Assembly (NCBI RefSeq): GCF_001183545.1
Contig: NZ_KQ236688.1
Span: 587,149-651,148, forward strand
Source: Cellvibrio sp. pealriver
Lineage (GTDB): Bacteria; Pseudomonadota; Gammaproteobacteria; Pseudomonadales; Cellvibrionaceae
Direction: 5' to 3'
Length of the DNA: 64,000 nucleotides
Below the pieces are notes generated by a model. The model was not told the DNA's origin. It made no database searches and saw nothing but the letters and a program-made list of their open reading frames with translations. The translations under genes were made by a program, and so were the position numbers. Below are positions 46,234-55,625 of this stretch, piece after piece (the first letter of the stretch is position 1; the number at the start of each line of letters is the position of its first letter).

Positions 46234-47250
46234 ATGCGTATTATTAGTTATTTTTTGCGTGTGGCTTGTTGTCTTTTATTGGCCCTCACTGTTGCCGGGT
46301 GCCAATCAGTTACCACGTTTGATGATCCTTCCAACACCTACACACCTGAAGCTACTTATCAAAAGCTGATTGGTCAGTATCCGTTTATTAGTATCGCTAA
46401 TCGTAATGTTCCTGCATCAGTGCGTGAGATAAAAAACATTACCTATGTGCGATATGGACAGCGCGCGTTGCAACTGGATATGTATTTGCCCAAACGCATA
46501 CAGCAACAAAATCTTCCCGCTGTATTATTTGTTCATGGCGGAGGGTGGCGCGCGGGATATCGAACAAATTTCACAGCATTCGCTATTGCGATGGCTGATC
46601 GGGGATATGTGGCTGCAACGATGAGTTATCGCTTGTCGCCAGAGGCGAAATATCCTGCGGCTATTCACGATACAAAAGCGGCAATTCGCTGGCTGCGAAC
46701 CTATGCTAAAAAATATGGTGTGCATCCAGAGCAAATTGCAATCGCAGGTGGGTCTGCTGGAGGCCAAATTGCCAGTCTGACAGGGGTTACAGGTGATCTT
46801 GTCACATTTGACCCACAAGCGAAGTCGTCGCGTATTTCCAGTTCTGTACAAGCCATTATTAATATTGATGGGCTATCCGATTTCACTTCAGAAACGGCGC
46901 GTTTCTATGAAGATGATCCACGCAAAAATCCTTCCGCCGCCGGAGCATGGTTTGGTGGACGATATGCAGAAAAAATGGAGTTGTGGCATGAGGCATCGCC
47001 AATTTTTTACGTGAATAAAAATACGCCCCCCATTTTATTTTTGATCAGTGCCCAAGCGCGTTTTAGTGTTGGGCATAAAGAAAAGACTGCAAAAATGAAA
47101 CCACTAGGGATTCCTTATCAGATTGTACAAATTCCTGACACGCCGCATTCTTTCTGGTTATTCGATCCTTGGTTGCAACCATCAGTTGATGCGGTTGTTC
47201 ATTTTTTGGATGAACAATTCAAGGTGGTGCGTAGCGATAGTGACCGGTAA
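46234..47250 (+). CDS. Lipoprotein alpha/beta-hydrolase (esterase/lipase, BD-FAE-like)
   Basis: A 338-aa protein with a lipoprotein signal peptide ending in the lipobox LTVAGC, so probably membrane-anchored and exported. The hydrolase motifs are oxyanion-hole HGGGW, nucleophile GGSAGG (Ser174) and His in DTPHSFWLF. This is the hormone-sensitive-lipase/BD-FAE class that includes carbohydrate and feruloyl esterases, but the substrate is unknown. Its last 32 bp overlap the end of the convergent DUF1287 gene. Confidence 0.88.
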   Translation: MRIISYFLRVACCLLLALTVAGCQSVTTFDDPSNTYTPEATYQKLIGQYPFISIANRNVPASVREIKNITYVRYGQRALQLDMYLPKRIQQQNLPAVLFVHGGGWRAGYRTNFTAFAIAMADRGYVAATMSYRLSPEAKYPAAIHDTKAAIRWLRTYAKKYGVHPEQIAIAGGSAGGQIASLTGVTGDLVTFDPQAKSSRISSSVQAIINIDGLSDFTSETARFYEDDPRKNPSAAGAWFGGRYAEKMELWHEASPIFYVNKNTPPILFLISAQARFSVGHKEKTAKMKPLGIPYQIVQIPDTPHSFWLFDPWLQPSVDAVVHFLDEQFKVVRSDSDR

Positions 47251-47824
47251 TTGGATAGCTAAATAACATGTCTTCAAGTTGTGGGCCGGCACCAATGTTA
47301 TGAATAATTAATCTACGGCCCTCGGCGGATAATTGATTGCTCACTATGCCTATGTGCGGCAGGTTGCCAGGGAGCATCCAGGTAACAAGATCTCCGGGGT
47401 GATAATCAATAGGATTGTTGGATGTAGTGAGTTTTTTGCCGTGACGGGTAAAAAATGTTTGTAAGTTAGGTACGCGGCGGTGATCAATATTCCTGTCTGT
47501 TTTGGTTTGGCCCCAATTGCGTTTAGCGGGGTATGCTGAAAAATAATCGCGCATGTCTTCATGTACCCGCTGCTGCAAATCGATGCCTATTTGACGATAA
47601 GCTCGTATGATCACATCAGTACAAACGCCATATTCAGCGGGTATGTCACCCATTGGGTAGGCAATTTTAAAGTAAGCCCCGTTATAGGTAACTGCTGTTT
47701 TGGTCTGCGCTAAAGCGGCATCAATGAATGCCTGCTGTTTTTGCTGGGTAATATCATCTGCGTGTGCAAAGTTGATTGCAAAAGCGAATAACAATGTTGG
47801 CCGTAAAAAAATAATTCTCCTCAT
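47219..47824 (-). CDS. DUF1287 family protein, exported
   Basis: A 201-aa protein with a signal peptide (TLLFAFAINFAHA) and the DUF1287 body: YGVCTDVIIRAYRQIGIDLQQ with a conserved Cys, then PGDLVTWMLPGNLPHIGIVS with a His. The Cys-His layout suggests an NlpC/P60-like cysteine hydrolase fold, but activity is unproven. Start chosen at the ATG at 47824, with AAGGA ten bases upstream; GTG 47827 is nearly as good. The 3' end overlaps the esterase gene by 32 bp. Confidence 0.85.
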   Translation of the reverse strand: MRRIIFLRPTLLFAFAINFAHADDITQQKQQAFIDAALAQTKTAVTYNGAYFKIAYPMGDIPAEYGVCTDVIIRAYRQIGIDLQQRVHEDMRDYFSAYPAKRNWGQTKTDRNIDHRRVPNLQTFFTRHGKKLTTSNNPIDYHPGDLVTWMLPGNLPHIGIVSNQLSAEGRRLIIHNIGAGPQLEDMLFSYPITGHYRYAPP

Positions 47825-47848
47825 CACCAATAGTCCTTTTTGATTGCA

Positions 47849-48235
47849 TTAATTTTTCACTAAGGGTGTATTCCAATAAAGAAGTTTGGAAAAAACGGGT
47901 ACATATTTTTGCAACACCAAAACAATTACCAAGCCTACAAGTACACCGCCACTGTTGGCTAGCATGTCGCTCAGGCTGAAAGTGCGTGGTGGATTAAAAT
48001 ATTGGCCGATTTCAATAGCAAAAGAGTAGGCAATCAGCAGTACAGCGCGTTGCCAGATTGGCCATAGTGGACGAGCAAAGCTAATTGAAATGCCTGCAAT
48101 AACATAACCTGCAAAATGCATGAGTAAATCATTGAAGACAGGTACTGAGTTTTCAGGGTGAGGGGTTAAACCAAGGTAGGTATATATGGCAAGCAAACAA
48201 TAAAACTGCGCAACACACAACAATCGCCAAAACAT
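47849..48235 (-). CDS. VanZ-like membrane protein
   Basis: A 128-aa protein with about four hydrophobic segments and the VanZ family signature SFAIEIGQYFNPPRTFSLSD followed by MLANSGGVLVG. VanZ homologues have been linked to teicoplanin resistance in enterococci; the role in Gram-negatives is unknown. It lies 24 bp upstream of the DUF1287 gene on the same strand, so the two are likely cotranscribed. Confidence 0.87.
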   Translation of the reverse strand: MFWRLLCVAQFYCLLAIYTYLGLTPHPENSVPVFNDLLMHFAGYVIAGISISFARPLWPIWQRAVLLIAYSFAIEIGQYFNPPRTFSLSDMLANSGGVLVGLVIVLVLQKYVPVFSKLLYWNTPLVKN

Positions 48236-48306
48236 AGTGGGCTCCTTAAATATTGGATGGGAGCATAACAGCTTGATGTTAAATGGGCGATGTGTCGCGC
48301 TGCAGG

Positions 48307-48930
48307 TTATTTGATTTGTGCTGCCAAAGGTTCCGCTGCGTATAAATCCTGCGGTGTGTTGATATTAAAAAACGGATCGTAAGCCTCTGCTTCAAAATCG
48401 ACTTCAACCATTTTTTGTTGCGCAATCCAATCCTGTAGACGAGGGATACTCCCTTGCTCTAATTGCCCTGCAATTTTGCTGATTAAAGAAGCATGCCAGA
48501 GTGCAAAAATAGGATGGCTACGCCCTTTGGCTGTCGCTACCGCCAATTGTGCATGGTGGGTATTCGCAGCTGTAAATAAACGCTCAACCAGATCGGTGGG
48601 AAAGAATGGTGTGTCTGAGGCAAAACTTACCAGCCATTCGGCGTCGGGGTTATCGTTTTGCATCCAGCACAGCCCGGCGTGGATACCGGCTAAAGGCCCG
48701 AGGTTATTCGGGAATAGATCGGGGATTACCGGTAAACGGGTGCGGGCAAAGCGCAAGCTGCTGCCATTGGCATTGAGTAAGAGTTTGCTTACCTGGGGTT
48801 GGGCGCGTTCAATCGTCCTTTGCAGCAATGTCTTGCCTGCCAGAGGGAGCAAGCATTTGTCGCCTCCCCCCATACGGCGCGCCAATCCTCCGGCCAAAAT
48901 AACGCCGACAACAGATTCGGAAATACTCAT
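48307..48930 (-). CDS. mobA: Molybdenum cofactor guanylyltransferase
   Basis: Links GMP to molybdopterin to make the MGD cofactor. The 207-aa protein has the nucleotidyltransferase motif ILAGGLARRMGGGDKCLLPLAG, then a LNANGSS segment and the conserved GPLAGIHAGL, and FASDTPFFPTDL with the metal-binding Asp. The last region (FFNINTPQDL) is typical of MobA. No other molybdenum gene is in the window. Starts at the ATG at 48930. Confidence 0.95.
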   Translation of the reverse strand: MSISESVVGVILAGGLARRMGGGDKCLLPLAGKTLLQRTIERAQPQVSKLLLNANGSSLRFARTRLPVIPDLFPNNLGPLAGIHAGLCWMQNDNPDAEWLVSFASDTPFFPTDLVERLFTAANTHHAQLAVATAKGRSHPIFALWHASLISKIAGQLEQGSIPRLQDWIAQQKMVEVDFEAEAYDPFFNINTPQDLYAAEPLAAQIK

Positions 48931-48958
48931 AAATGTTTACTACGTCAGGATCTGGTTG

Positions 48959-48997
48959 GATTAATACGCCGTTTGATCCTTATTTGGCGCATTAATC
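48959..48997. repeat. Long imperfect dyad upstream of mobA
   Basis: GATTAATACGCC (48959-48970) and GGCGCATTAATC (48986-48997) are inverted copies matching at 11 of 12 positions with a 15-base spacer. The dyad lies about 30 bp upstream of the mobA start and 200 bp before the CPBP gene, a position fitting an operator for either; no known motif is recognised. Confidence 0.5.
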
Positions 48998-49194
48998 ATC
49001 TTAAGTGCATGGTGACTAGTTTAACTGCTGGACAGTTGCATCACCACTACCTCTTTGTGAAACAAGGTTAGATTTTCATCAGAGCCTATCCCTTGGCGCG
49101 ATTTATCGCTAGGATTCGCGGTGCTTGTCTGCGGGATAGACTATGGATTACCGCGGCAACATACCTAAAAATTACAAATGAATAAGGATAATGG

Positions 49195-52100
49195 ATGATG
49201 CAAGTTTCCCCTACCCATCGATTGCTATCCTGGCAGTCTCCGTTGTTTTGGACAGTGTTTTTAGCCGCGTCACTTATCGCAGCAATTGCTGCAATTAAAT
49301 TGATGTTTGTCGCAGCACCGGGTCTGAGTGTTGATATCCAATTTTCACGTGACCAGGCTGTATCTTCAGCCAGGCAATTCCAGCAGCACCAATTTCCCGA
49401 TTTAAAAACTGAGCGTTCTGCCGTCATTTTTGTGAGCGATCGCGGTTTGCAAAACTATGTCGAATTAGAAGCGGGTGGTGCCGATAAGGTTCAAGAGCTT
49501 ATTCCGCAATTGGATGCAGTGACGCACTACTGGAAGGTCCGCAGTTTTGCGCCGGGGCAAGAAGAGGAGCTGATTACCGCCTTTAGCCCGCGCGGCGAGC
49601 CTATTTCGTTTGCTTATTTGATTGCAGAGAAAACACCCGGTGCAGCTTTGGATGAAACTGCAGCACGGGCATTGGCAGAGGAGGGGGCCCGTGCCTTTAT
49701 GGGCGAGCGCTTTGATCTTTATAAAACCTTCGAAACCAAGCAAAAACGTCAGGCATCTGGCCGTGTGGATTACAGCTTCACCTACGAACATTCCACGTTA
49801 ATGGTGGGCGAGGCGCGTTTTCGGCTGGAGTTAAAAGTCGCGGGTGATCGGCTGGTTGCGGTGGATACTTTCAAGCATATCCCCCAGGCATTCGACCAGC
49901 GCTTTGGTGAGATGCGTGCGTTAAACACCCAGATCAGCCAGATTTCCGCCTACATCATGGCGGTACTGTTCGGTTTGGGCGGATTGGTTGGCGGTGGTAT
50001 TTGGTTGTTTCGCCGCCATCAATTGCAATGGGTCAAAGCCTTTTGGCCTGCCTTGGTAGTGGGTGCCGGTTTGGGAGCAGCGACCTTGGCCAATATGCCA
50101 ATGGCGTGGATGGGCTACCAAACAACCAGCTCGGCGCAGACCTTTCTATTTCAACAGCTAGCGCAGGCGGGTGGGGTGATATTCGTCGCCAGTTTGGCCT
50201 TTGCGACCATTTATGCTGTGGCCGAGGGTTTGACCCGTATGGCGTTTGCCGATCACCCTCGCCTGTGGGATATGTTCCGCAAAGAGACGTTATCGCCCGA
50301 TATTTTAGGCCGAGTGTTGGGTGGCTTCGCATGGACAGGGTTCTTTCTGTTGTATGCGATGGTGTTTTATTGGTTCAGCACCAAAGTGTTGGGATGGTGG
50401 CAACCAACAGGGATGGATTCCGACCCCAATATCCTCGCCAGTTGGCGGCCAGCTTTAGCACCTATTTTTACTGCCTTGCAGGCTGGAACTTGGGAGGAGT
50501 GTTTATTCCGGGCGATTCCTCTGGCGCTGGCCGTACTGATTGGCAACCACTACGGCATCCGCAACAAGTTGGTCATCGTCACCTTGATAGTGCAGGCGCT
50601 GGTATTTGCCGGTGTCCATGCAAACTATCCCAATCTTCCTGGTTATAGTCGCTTGATCGAACTGTTTATTCCCGCCATCGTGTTTGGTTTGGTGTACCTG
50701 CGTTTTGGTCTGGCGATCTGCATGATTACCCACTTTGAATACGATCTGGTGCTCATGAGTCTGCCGATTTTTATCGCTGAAGACTCCAGTCTCTGGATCG
50801 ACCGTGCGCTGGTGATTGGTGCAGGCATCGCACCGCTTGCTGCATTACTCTGGGCGAAAGTGCGCGGCGGACAATGGCAAGCCTTGGGTAGTGAATGGCG
50901 TAATGGTGTGCCTGTTGCCGTGGTGCCCGTCAACGTGGAAGAGGTTGCCCCTGAGCCACAAGCAGCAGGTTCAGCATTGGTCATCAAGCCCTTGTGGATT
51001 GGGTTAATTGCGGTAGTGGCTATTGGGTTGTTCGCGGCAAATCTGACCAAAACCCCTCGCTTGGATTGGCCAGCTTATGAAATCCATCGTGCACAAGCAC
51101 AAGAAAAGGCCGAGGCGTATCTGGCGGAACGCGGTGTGAAACTGGAAGGCGAATGGCATCGTACTGCAACGACCTATGGTGGGTGGTCGCAGCCGCTGGA
51201 GTTTGTCTGGCGCGAATCCGGAAAAGAAAAAACGCAGGGGCTGATTGGCCAATATCTGGATACGCCCTTCTGGGTTATCACCTGGCGCAAGTTTGATGGC
51301 CCGGTTGAAGAGCGCTCCGAGCAGTGGCAGGCCTGGCTTTATCCCGACGGCCGCTTGCATGAATTGGTACATCAATTACCGGAAGGGCGCGCAGGAGCGA
51401 AGCTCAGCCGTGAACAGGCGGTTAGCAAAGCCATGGAATGGATTATTCAAAAGGGCTGGGGAGATCTCTCCTCGCTGGAAGAAAAATCAGTCGAGGAAAC
51501 ACTGCGCCCGGCGCGCAGCGATTGGGTGGTCACTTATCTCGATAAGGGCGCTTACGATCACGAAGGTGCGCGCGCAGCCATTATCATCAAGCTGGCTGGC
51601 GATGAGGTCACCAGCTATGTGCGCACAATTGATATTCCTGAAGAATGGAAACGCACAGAGAGCGAAGAATCATCGCGCCAGCAGCCTTACAACATCGTTT
51701 CCAAAGTGGCGTTGTTAGTGCTAATAGGCATGGCGTTGATCTGCTTTTTCCGCCGCGCAGCGGGCAGCAAGTTCAGCTTTATGGCGGCTTTACCGTGGAT
51801 ATTGGTTGTCTCCATTGCCAATATGAGCGTCACTCTTTTATGGAGCGATCCGGCGTTTGCCAGCTTCCAAACGACCATGGGTTGGTGGATGCAGGTGGGC
51901 ATGCTGCTATTCGGGGTCGGTATTGCCACCAGCGTACTTGCGGTATTGGTGTTTTTGGTTGCCCAGGTTATCCACGGCGAGCGCCCAAGGGTTGGGGCAA
52001 ATTTGAACAGCGATTTTATACTTGGCAGTCTTCTGGCTTTGGGGCTGATGGGATGTAAATCGCTTATCGATCTTGTCGTGCCCGCAAGTTGGACACCAAC

Positions 52101-52545
52101 GCCTTATTCAGCGGATTGGGCGACCGTCATGCCTTGGCTCACCGCGATACTCAATGGGTTCAAAGGTGTTTTCCCGAAATTATTGCTGATTATTGTGGCG
52201 GTTGGTTTTGCGCGTTATCTCACCAAAACCTGGCGTTGGGCACTGGTGATGGCAACGGTGTTGGTGTGGCTATTGTGTTCATCTATGGCGAGCCGCACAT
52301 TCATCAATACCTTCGCCGAGCAGCTTTTTACTGCTGCAACTGTGTGGTTGGCATTTATCCTGATCCGTCGGCAACAGATGGGCGTAGTGCTTGCGCTAAT
52401 GGGCGGCCTTATTGCCTTACAACAGCTGTGGGTGACAACAGCCATCTACCCCGGCGCTTTATGGCATGGCTTACTAAGCTGCGCCGTTTGCGTTGGTTTA
52501 TCTTATGTTTTGCTCCGGCATTGGTATCGTCGTGGGTTAGAATAA
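49195..52545 (+). CDS. Giant CPBP-family membrane protein with duplicated soluble module
   Basis: A 1116-aa multi-domain membrane protein. Residues about 13-37 are a membrane helix, then a soluble module (about 45-245). A CPBP/Abi metalloprotease-like membrane domain (about 250-600) carries its motifs: EECLFR with Glu434-Glu435, His475 in GVHANYP and His513 in THFEYD. Another helix (about 600-620) leads to a second soluble module (about 625-815) that resembles the first, then about seven membrane helices. Both modules share the order W-V-R-x-F...G-Q/P-E-E, then P-x-G...GAxL...A, then a closing A-G-D...D/I-IP. It looks like a duplication; a PepSY-like fold is possible but not confirmed. ATG at 49195 or 49198. 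It is flanked by a terminator after it, so it is probably monocistronic. Substrate unknown. Confidence 0.85.
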   Translation: MMQVSPTHRLLSWQSPLFWTVFLAASLIAAIAAIKLMFVAAPGLSVDIQFSRDQAVSSARQFQQHQFPDLKTERSAVIFVSDRGLQNYVELEAGGADKVQELIPQLDAVTHYWKVRSFAPGQEEELITAFSPRGEPISFAYLIAEKTPGAALDETAARALAEEGARAFMGERFDLYKTFETKQKRQASGRVDYSFTYEHSTLMVGEARFRLELKVAGDRLVAVDTFKHIPQAFDQRFGEMRALNTQISQISAYIMAVLFGLGGLVGGGIWLFRRHQLQWVKAFWPALVVGAGLGAATLANMPMAWMGYQTTSSAQTFLFQQLAQAGGVIFVASLAFATIYAVAEGLTRMAFADHPRLWDMFRKETLSPDILGRVLGGFAWTGFFLLYAMVFYWFSTKVLGWWQPTGMDSDPNILASWRPALAPIFTALQAGTWEECLFRAIPLALAVLIGNHYGIRNKLVIVTLIVQALVFAGVHANYPNLPGYSRLIELFIPAIVFGLVYLRFGLAICMITHFEYDLVLMSLPIFIAEDSSLWIDRALVIGAGIAPLAALLWAKVRGGQWQALGSEWRNGVPVAVVPVNVEEVAPEPQAAGSALVIKPLWIGLIAVVAIGLFAANLTKTPRLDWPAYEIHRAQAQEKAEAYLAERGVKLEGEWHRTATTYGGWSQPLEFVWRESGKEKTQGLIGQYLDTPFWVITWRKFDGPVEERSEQWQAWLYPDGRLHELVHQLPEGRAGAKLSREQAVSKAMEWIIQKGWGDLSSLEEKSVEETLRPARSDWVVTYLDKGAYDHEGARAAIIIKLAGDEVTSYVRTIDIPEEWKRTESEESSRQQPYNIVSKVALLVLIGMALICFFRRAAGSKFSFMAALPWILVVSIANMSVTLLWSDPAFASFQTTMGWWMQVGMLLFGVGIATSVLAVLVFLVAQVIHGERPRVGANLNSDFILGSLLALGLMGCKSLIDLVVPASWTPTPYSADWATVMPWLTAILNGFKGVFPKLLLIIVAVGFARYLTKTWRWALVMATVLVWLLCSSMASRTFINTFAEQLFTAATVWLAFILIRRQQMGVVLALMGGLIALQQLWVTTAIYPGALWHGLLSCAVCVGLSYVLLRHWYRRGLE

Positions 52546-52564
52546 GCTGATTGCAGCGGTTGAT

Positions 52565-52594
52565 AAAAAAGGCACTGCATTCAGTGCCTTTTTT
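52565..52594 (+). terminator. Intrinsic terminator after the CPBP gene
   Basis: AAAAAAGGCACTG-CATT-CAGTGCCTTTTTT, a strong stem with T run, 19 bp past the stop. Confidence 0.92.
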
Positions 52595-52655
52595 ATTTTT
52601 GAGCGCGCGTGGGCGTTTATATAACGCAGATCGATAAATCTGGTGGAGATATTTT

Positions 52656-53300
52656 ATGGAATTAAAACTGGAGGATTTTCGCCGGGAATATACGCAAGGC
52701 GGATTGGATATTACCGATGTTGCAGCGAGTCCTTTTGAGCAATTCCAGCGCTGGATGGAGCAGACTATTGAATCCGGAATTCCTGATCCGAATGCGATGA
52801 CGGTTGCGACAGTTGATGAAACCGGCCAGCCATCACAGCGAATTGTATTGCTCAAGCATATGGATGAAAAAGGCTTTGTGTTTTACACCAATTTAAACAG
52901 CCGTAAAGCGCAGGATTTAAAACAAAATCCTAAAATCAGTTTGCATTTTCCCTGGTATTTTTTGGAGCGACAGGTGAAAGTGTGTGGCGTTGCCGAGCAA
53001 TTATCCAAAACAGAAGTGTTGAAATATTTTGTCACCCGCCCGCGCGATAGCCAATTAGGTGCTTGGGCATCCCAACAGAGCCGTCCTATTTCATCGCGCG
53101 CGCTATTGATGCAGCAATTTGAATCGATGAAAAATAAATTTGCCAAAGGCGAAATTCCGGTGCCGGATTTTTGGGGTGGTTTTCGTGTTAGACCACATCA
53201 GATTGAATTTTGGCAGGGCGGTGCAGCGCGCTTGCACGACCGCATGCAATACAGTTTGCAAACAGATGGCTCATGGAAAATCCAGCGTTTGGAACCCTGA
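52656..53300 (+). CDS. pdxH: Pyridoxamine 5'-phosphate oxidase
   Basis: FMN-dependent last step of vitamin B6 synthesis and salvage, giving PLP. The 214-aa protein has [43 protein letters not shown] and the C-terminal signature [19 protein letters not shown] precedes the ATG. The next gene starts within its stop codon (TGATG). Confidence 0.98.
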   Translation: MELKLEDFRREYTQGGLDITDVAASPFEQFQRWMEQTIESGIPDPNAMTVATVDETGQPSQRIVLLKHMDEKGFVFYTNLNSRKAQDLKQNPKISLHFPWYFLERQVKVCGVAEQLSKTEVLKYFVTRPRDSQLGAWASQQSRPISSRALLMQQFESMKNKFAKGEIPVPDFWGGFRVRPHQIEFWQGGAARLHDRMQYSLQTDGSWKIQRLEP

Positions 53301-54277
53301 TGAAATTTATCGCCTTAAAAAATTCCGGTGACGCCTCGCAGTTGTTTGTTAGCCAAGGCGAAATGCCAACACCCAAAAAAGATGAAGTATTGATTCGCGT
53401 ATACGCTGCAGGTATCAATCGGCCGGATATTTTGCAGCGTCAGGGGTTGTATCCTCCGCCTGCTGATGCATCGCCTATTTTGGGGTTGGAAGTGGCGGGT
53501 GAAGTGGTTGCATGCGGTGCTGACGTAAAAAAATGGCAGGTTGGCGACCGCGTGTGTGCGTTGGTAAATGGCGGTGGTTATGCTGAATACGTTTCAGCCC
53601 CAGTTGGGCAATGCCTACCTATACCTGATCAATTTTCTTACGTTCAAGCGGCTGCTTTACCGGAAACTTTTTTCACGGTGTGGCACAACCTGATTCAACG
53701 TGCACATGTGCAAGCCGGTGAAACCTTGTTGGTTCATGGTGGTGCCAGCGGCATTGGTACCTGCGCAATCCAACTCGCAAAGGCGATGGGGGTGAACGTA
53801 TTTGCTACCGCAGGATCATCGGAAAAATGTGCGGCGATTACTGCGCTTGGTGCAGTCGCTATTCATTATCGTGAACAGGATTTTGTTACGGTTGTTAAAG
53901 AGCAAACGAATGGGCAGGGCGCAAATGTCATTTTGGATATGGTGGGTGGCGATTATATCCAACGCAATTTTTCAGCTGCTGAGAAAGAGGGGCGTATTGT
54001 GAATATTGCTTTTTTGCAGGGCAGTAAAGCAACAATCGATTTTATGCCGCTAATGTTAAAACGCTTAACCTTGACCGGCTCAACGCTGCGCGCGCAATCC
54101 GTGCAGGCAAAAGCGAACATTGCCGCTGAGCTGGAAGCACAGGTATGGCCATTATTGAATGCACAAAAAATAAAACCGATTATTGATTCGGTGTTTCCAT
54201 TTGAGCAGGTTGCAGTGGCTCATGCGCGAATGGAGTCGAATCTGCATATTGGGAAAATTATTCTTAATTTACAGTGA
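53300..54277 (+). CDS. NAD(P)H quinone oxidoreductase, PIG3 type (zinc-free MDR)
   Basis: A 325-aa medium-chain reductase. GroES-like N-domain (GINRPDILQRQGLYPPP, a PIG3/Qor segment), then the Rossmann motif HGGASGIGTCAIQLAKAMG and VNIAFLQGSKATIDF. The zinc-ligand cysteines of alcohol dehydrogenases are absent. I start at the ATG at 53300, which overlaps the pdxH stop by one base and implies coupling; a frame from 53210 inside pdxH is rejected. Probable role is one- or two-electron reduction of quinones. Confidence 0.92.
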   Translation: MKFIALKNSGDASQLFVSQGEMPTPKKDEVLIRVYAAGINRPDILQRQGLYPPPADASPILGLEVAGEVVACGADVKKWQVGDRVCALVNGGGYAEYVSAPVGQCLPIPDQFSYVQAAALPETFFTVWHNLIQRAHVQAGETLLVHGGASGIGTCAIQLAKAMGVNVFATAGSSEKCAAITALGAVAIHYREQDFVTVVKEQTNGQGANVILDMVGGDYIQRNFSAAEKEGRIVNIAFLQGSKATIDFMPLMLKRLTLTGSTLRAQSVQAKANIAAELEAQVWPLLNAQKIKPIIDSVFPFEQVAVAHARMESNLHIGKIILNLQ

Positions 54278-54374
54278 AAGCCCATTCGATTGCATTCACT
54301 ATGCAAGACACGCCGTAAATACGTTTCTGTAGGCTAGATTCGGCATTTATGCCTCATACGGTCTTTATATAGTG

Positions 54375-54388
54375 CATTCAATTGAATG
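54375..54388. promoter_or_regulatory. Perfect 14-bp palindrome upstream of the CoA-transferase gene
   Basis: CATTCAATTGAATG lies just after a TATAGT -10-like hexamer (54368-54373) and 28 bp before the ATG. A repressor site overlapping the start of transcription is the natural reading. The regulator is unknown, and the -35 (TTTATG) is weak. Confidence 0.45.
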
Positions 54389-54416
54389 AGCTAAGTGCTT
54401 CGTAAGGAAATTAAAA

Positions 54417-55625
54417 ATGACAAATATTTCACAAACCCGTCGTCCTCTCGACGGTATTCGCGTTATCGAAATTGGCCAATTGCTTGCAGGCCCTTTTGCT
54501 GGATGCATGCTGGGTTATTTCGGTGCAGAGGTAATTAAGATCGAACCGCTGGAAGGCGACCCTATTCGCGGTTGGCGTGTATTGGAAAATGGGACATCGC
54601 ATTGGTGGCGCAGTATCGGGCGCAATAAAAAAAGCATTACGCTGGATTTAAAAAAAACCGAAGCCCAACAAATCGCACGACAATTAATTGATAGTGCGGA
54701 TGTCGTTATTGAAAACTTTCGTCCGGGAGTAATGGAAGCATGGGGGCTCGGACCAGAGGAAATAAAAAAAACCAACCCTGATATTGTCTACGCGCGTATT
54801 TCCGGTTACGGGCAAACAGGACCTTATGCAAGTAAGCCGGGGTTTGCATCAGTCTGCGAAGGTATGAGTGGATTCCGTTACGTAAATGGTTTTCCAGATC
54901 AGGCACCTGTGCGGCCTAATCTGAGTATTGGCGATACGATTTCCGGTATTCACGCTGCACTGGGAATTGCATTGGCATTATTGGAGCGCGAAAGAAACCC
55001 CGAAGGTAAAGGCCAGGTGGTCGATGTTGCCTTGTATGAGTCCATGTTTAATTTAATGGAAGCTGTGGTGCCGGAATTTTCTGGCGCTGGTGTTATACGT
55101 GAACCTTCGGGAACAACGGTTACGGGCATAGTGCCTACAAATACCTATCGTTGTAAAAATGGAAAATACGTTGTGATTGGTGGTAACGGCGATTCAATCT
55201 TTCAGCGGTTGATGGAAGTGGCGGGGCATCCGGAAATGGCATCTGATCCGCGCATGGCAAACAATGCGGGTCGCGTGCAACATGATTTGGAAATTGACAA
55301 TGCACTCGCTGCATGGTGTATGAGTAAAGACGCGGATGATATTTTGCAATTGTTGGAAGCCGCGCGTGTTCCTGCGGGACCTATCTACAATGTGAAGGAT
55401 ATGTTTGCTGATCCACACTTTAATCAGCGTGGAATGTTTGAGCAGGTGGAAATTAATGGCAAGCCGTTAAAAATTCCCGCTATCTTGCCAAAGTTGGAAA
55501 ATACACCGGGTCGTACTGAGTGGCCGGGTGGCGATGTGGGCAGTCACACGCAAGAAATTTTACAATCGGTGTTGAACTTATCGTCTGAAAAAATTCACGC
55601 ATTAAAATCAGCGGGTGTAATTTAA
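54417..55625 (+). CDS. CaiB/BaiF family III CoA-transferase
   Basis: A 402-aa enzyme moving CoA between carboxylic acids. It has the family start GIRVIEIGQLLAGPFAGCML, NKKSITLDLK, ENFRPGVMEAWGLG and ISGYGQTGPY. The region RPNLSIGDTISGIHAALG holds the catalytic Asp. The exact acyl pair cannot be read from sequence. A start with AAGGAA upstream is clear. It is followed with no gap by the DUF1653 gene and then tadA, so a three-gene unit is likely. Confidence 0.92.
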   Translation: MTNISQTRRPLDGIRVIEIGQLLAGPFAGCMLGYFGAEVIKIEPLEGDPIRGWRVLENGTSHWWRSIGRNKKSITLDLKKTEAQQIARQLIDSADVVIENFRPGVMEAWGLGPEEIKKTNPDIVYARISGYGQTGPYASKPGFASVCEGMSGFRYVNGFPDQAPVRPNLSIGDTISGIHAALGIALALLERERNPEGKGQVVDVALYESMFNLMEAVVPEFSGAGVIREPSGTTVTGIVPTNTYRCKNGKYVVIGGNGDSIFQRLMEVAGHPEMASDPRMANNAGRVQHDLEIDNALAAWCMSKDADDILQLLEAARVPAGPIYNVKDMFADPHFNQRGMFEQVEINGKPLKIPAILPKLENTPGRTEWPGGDVGSHTQEILQSVLNLSSEKIHALKSAGVI

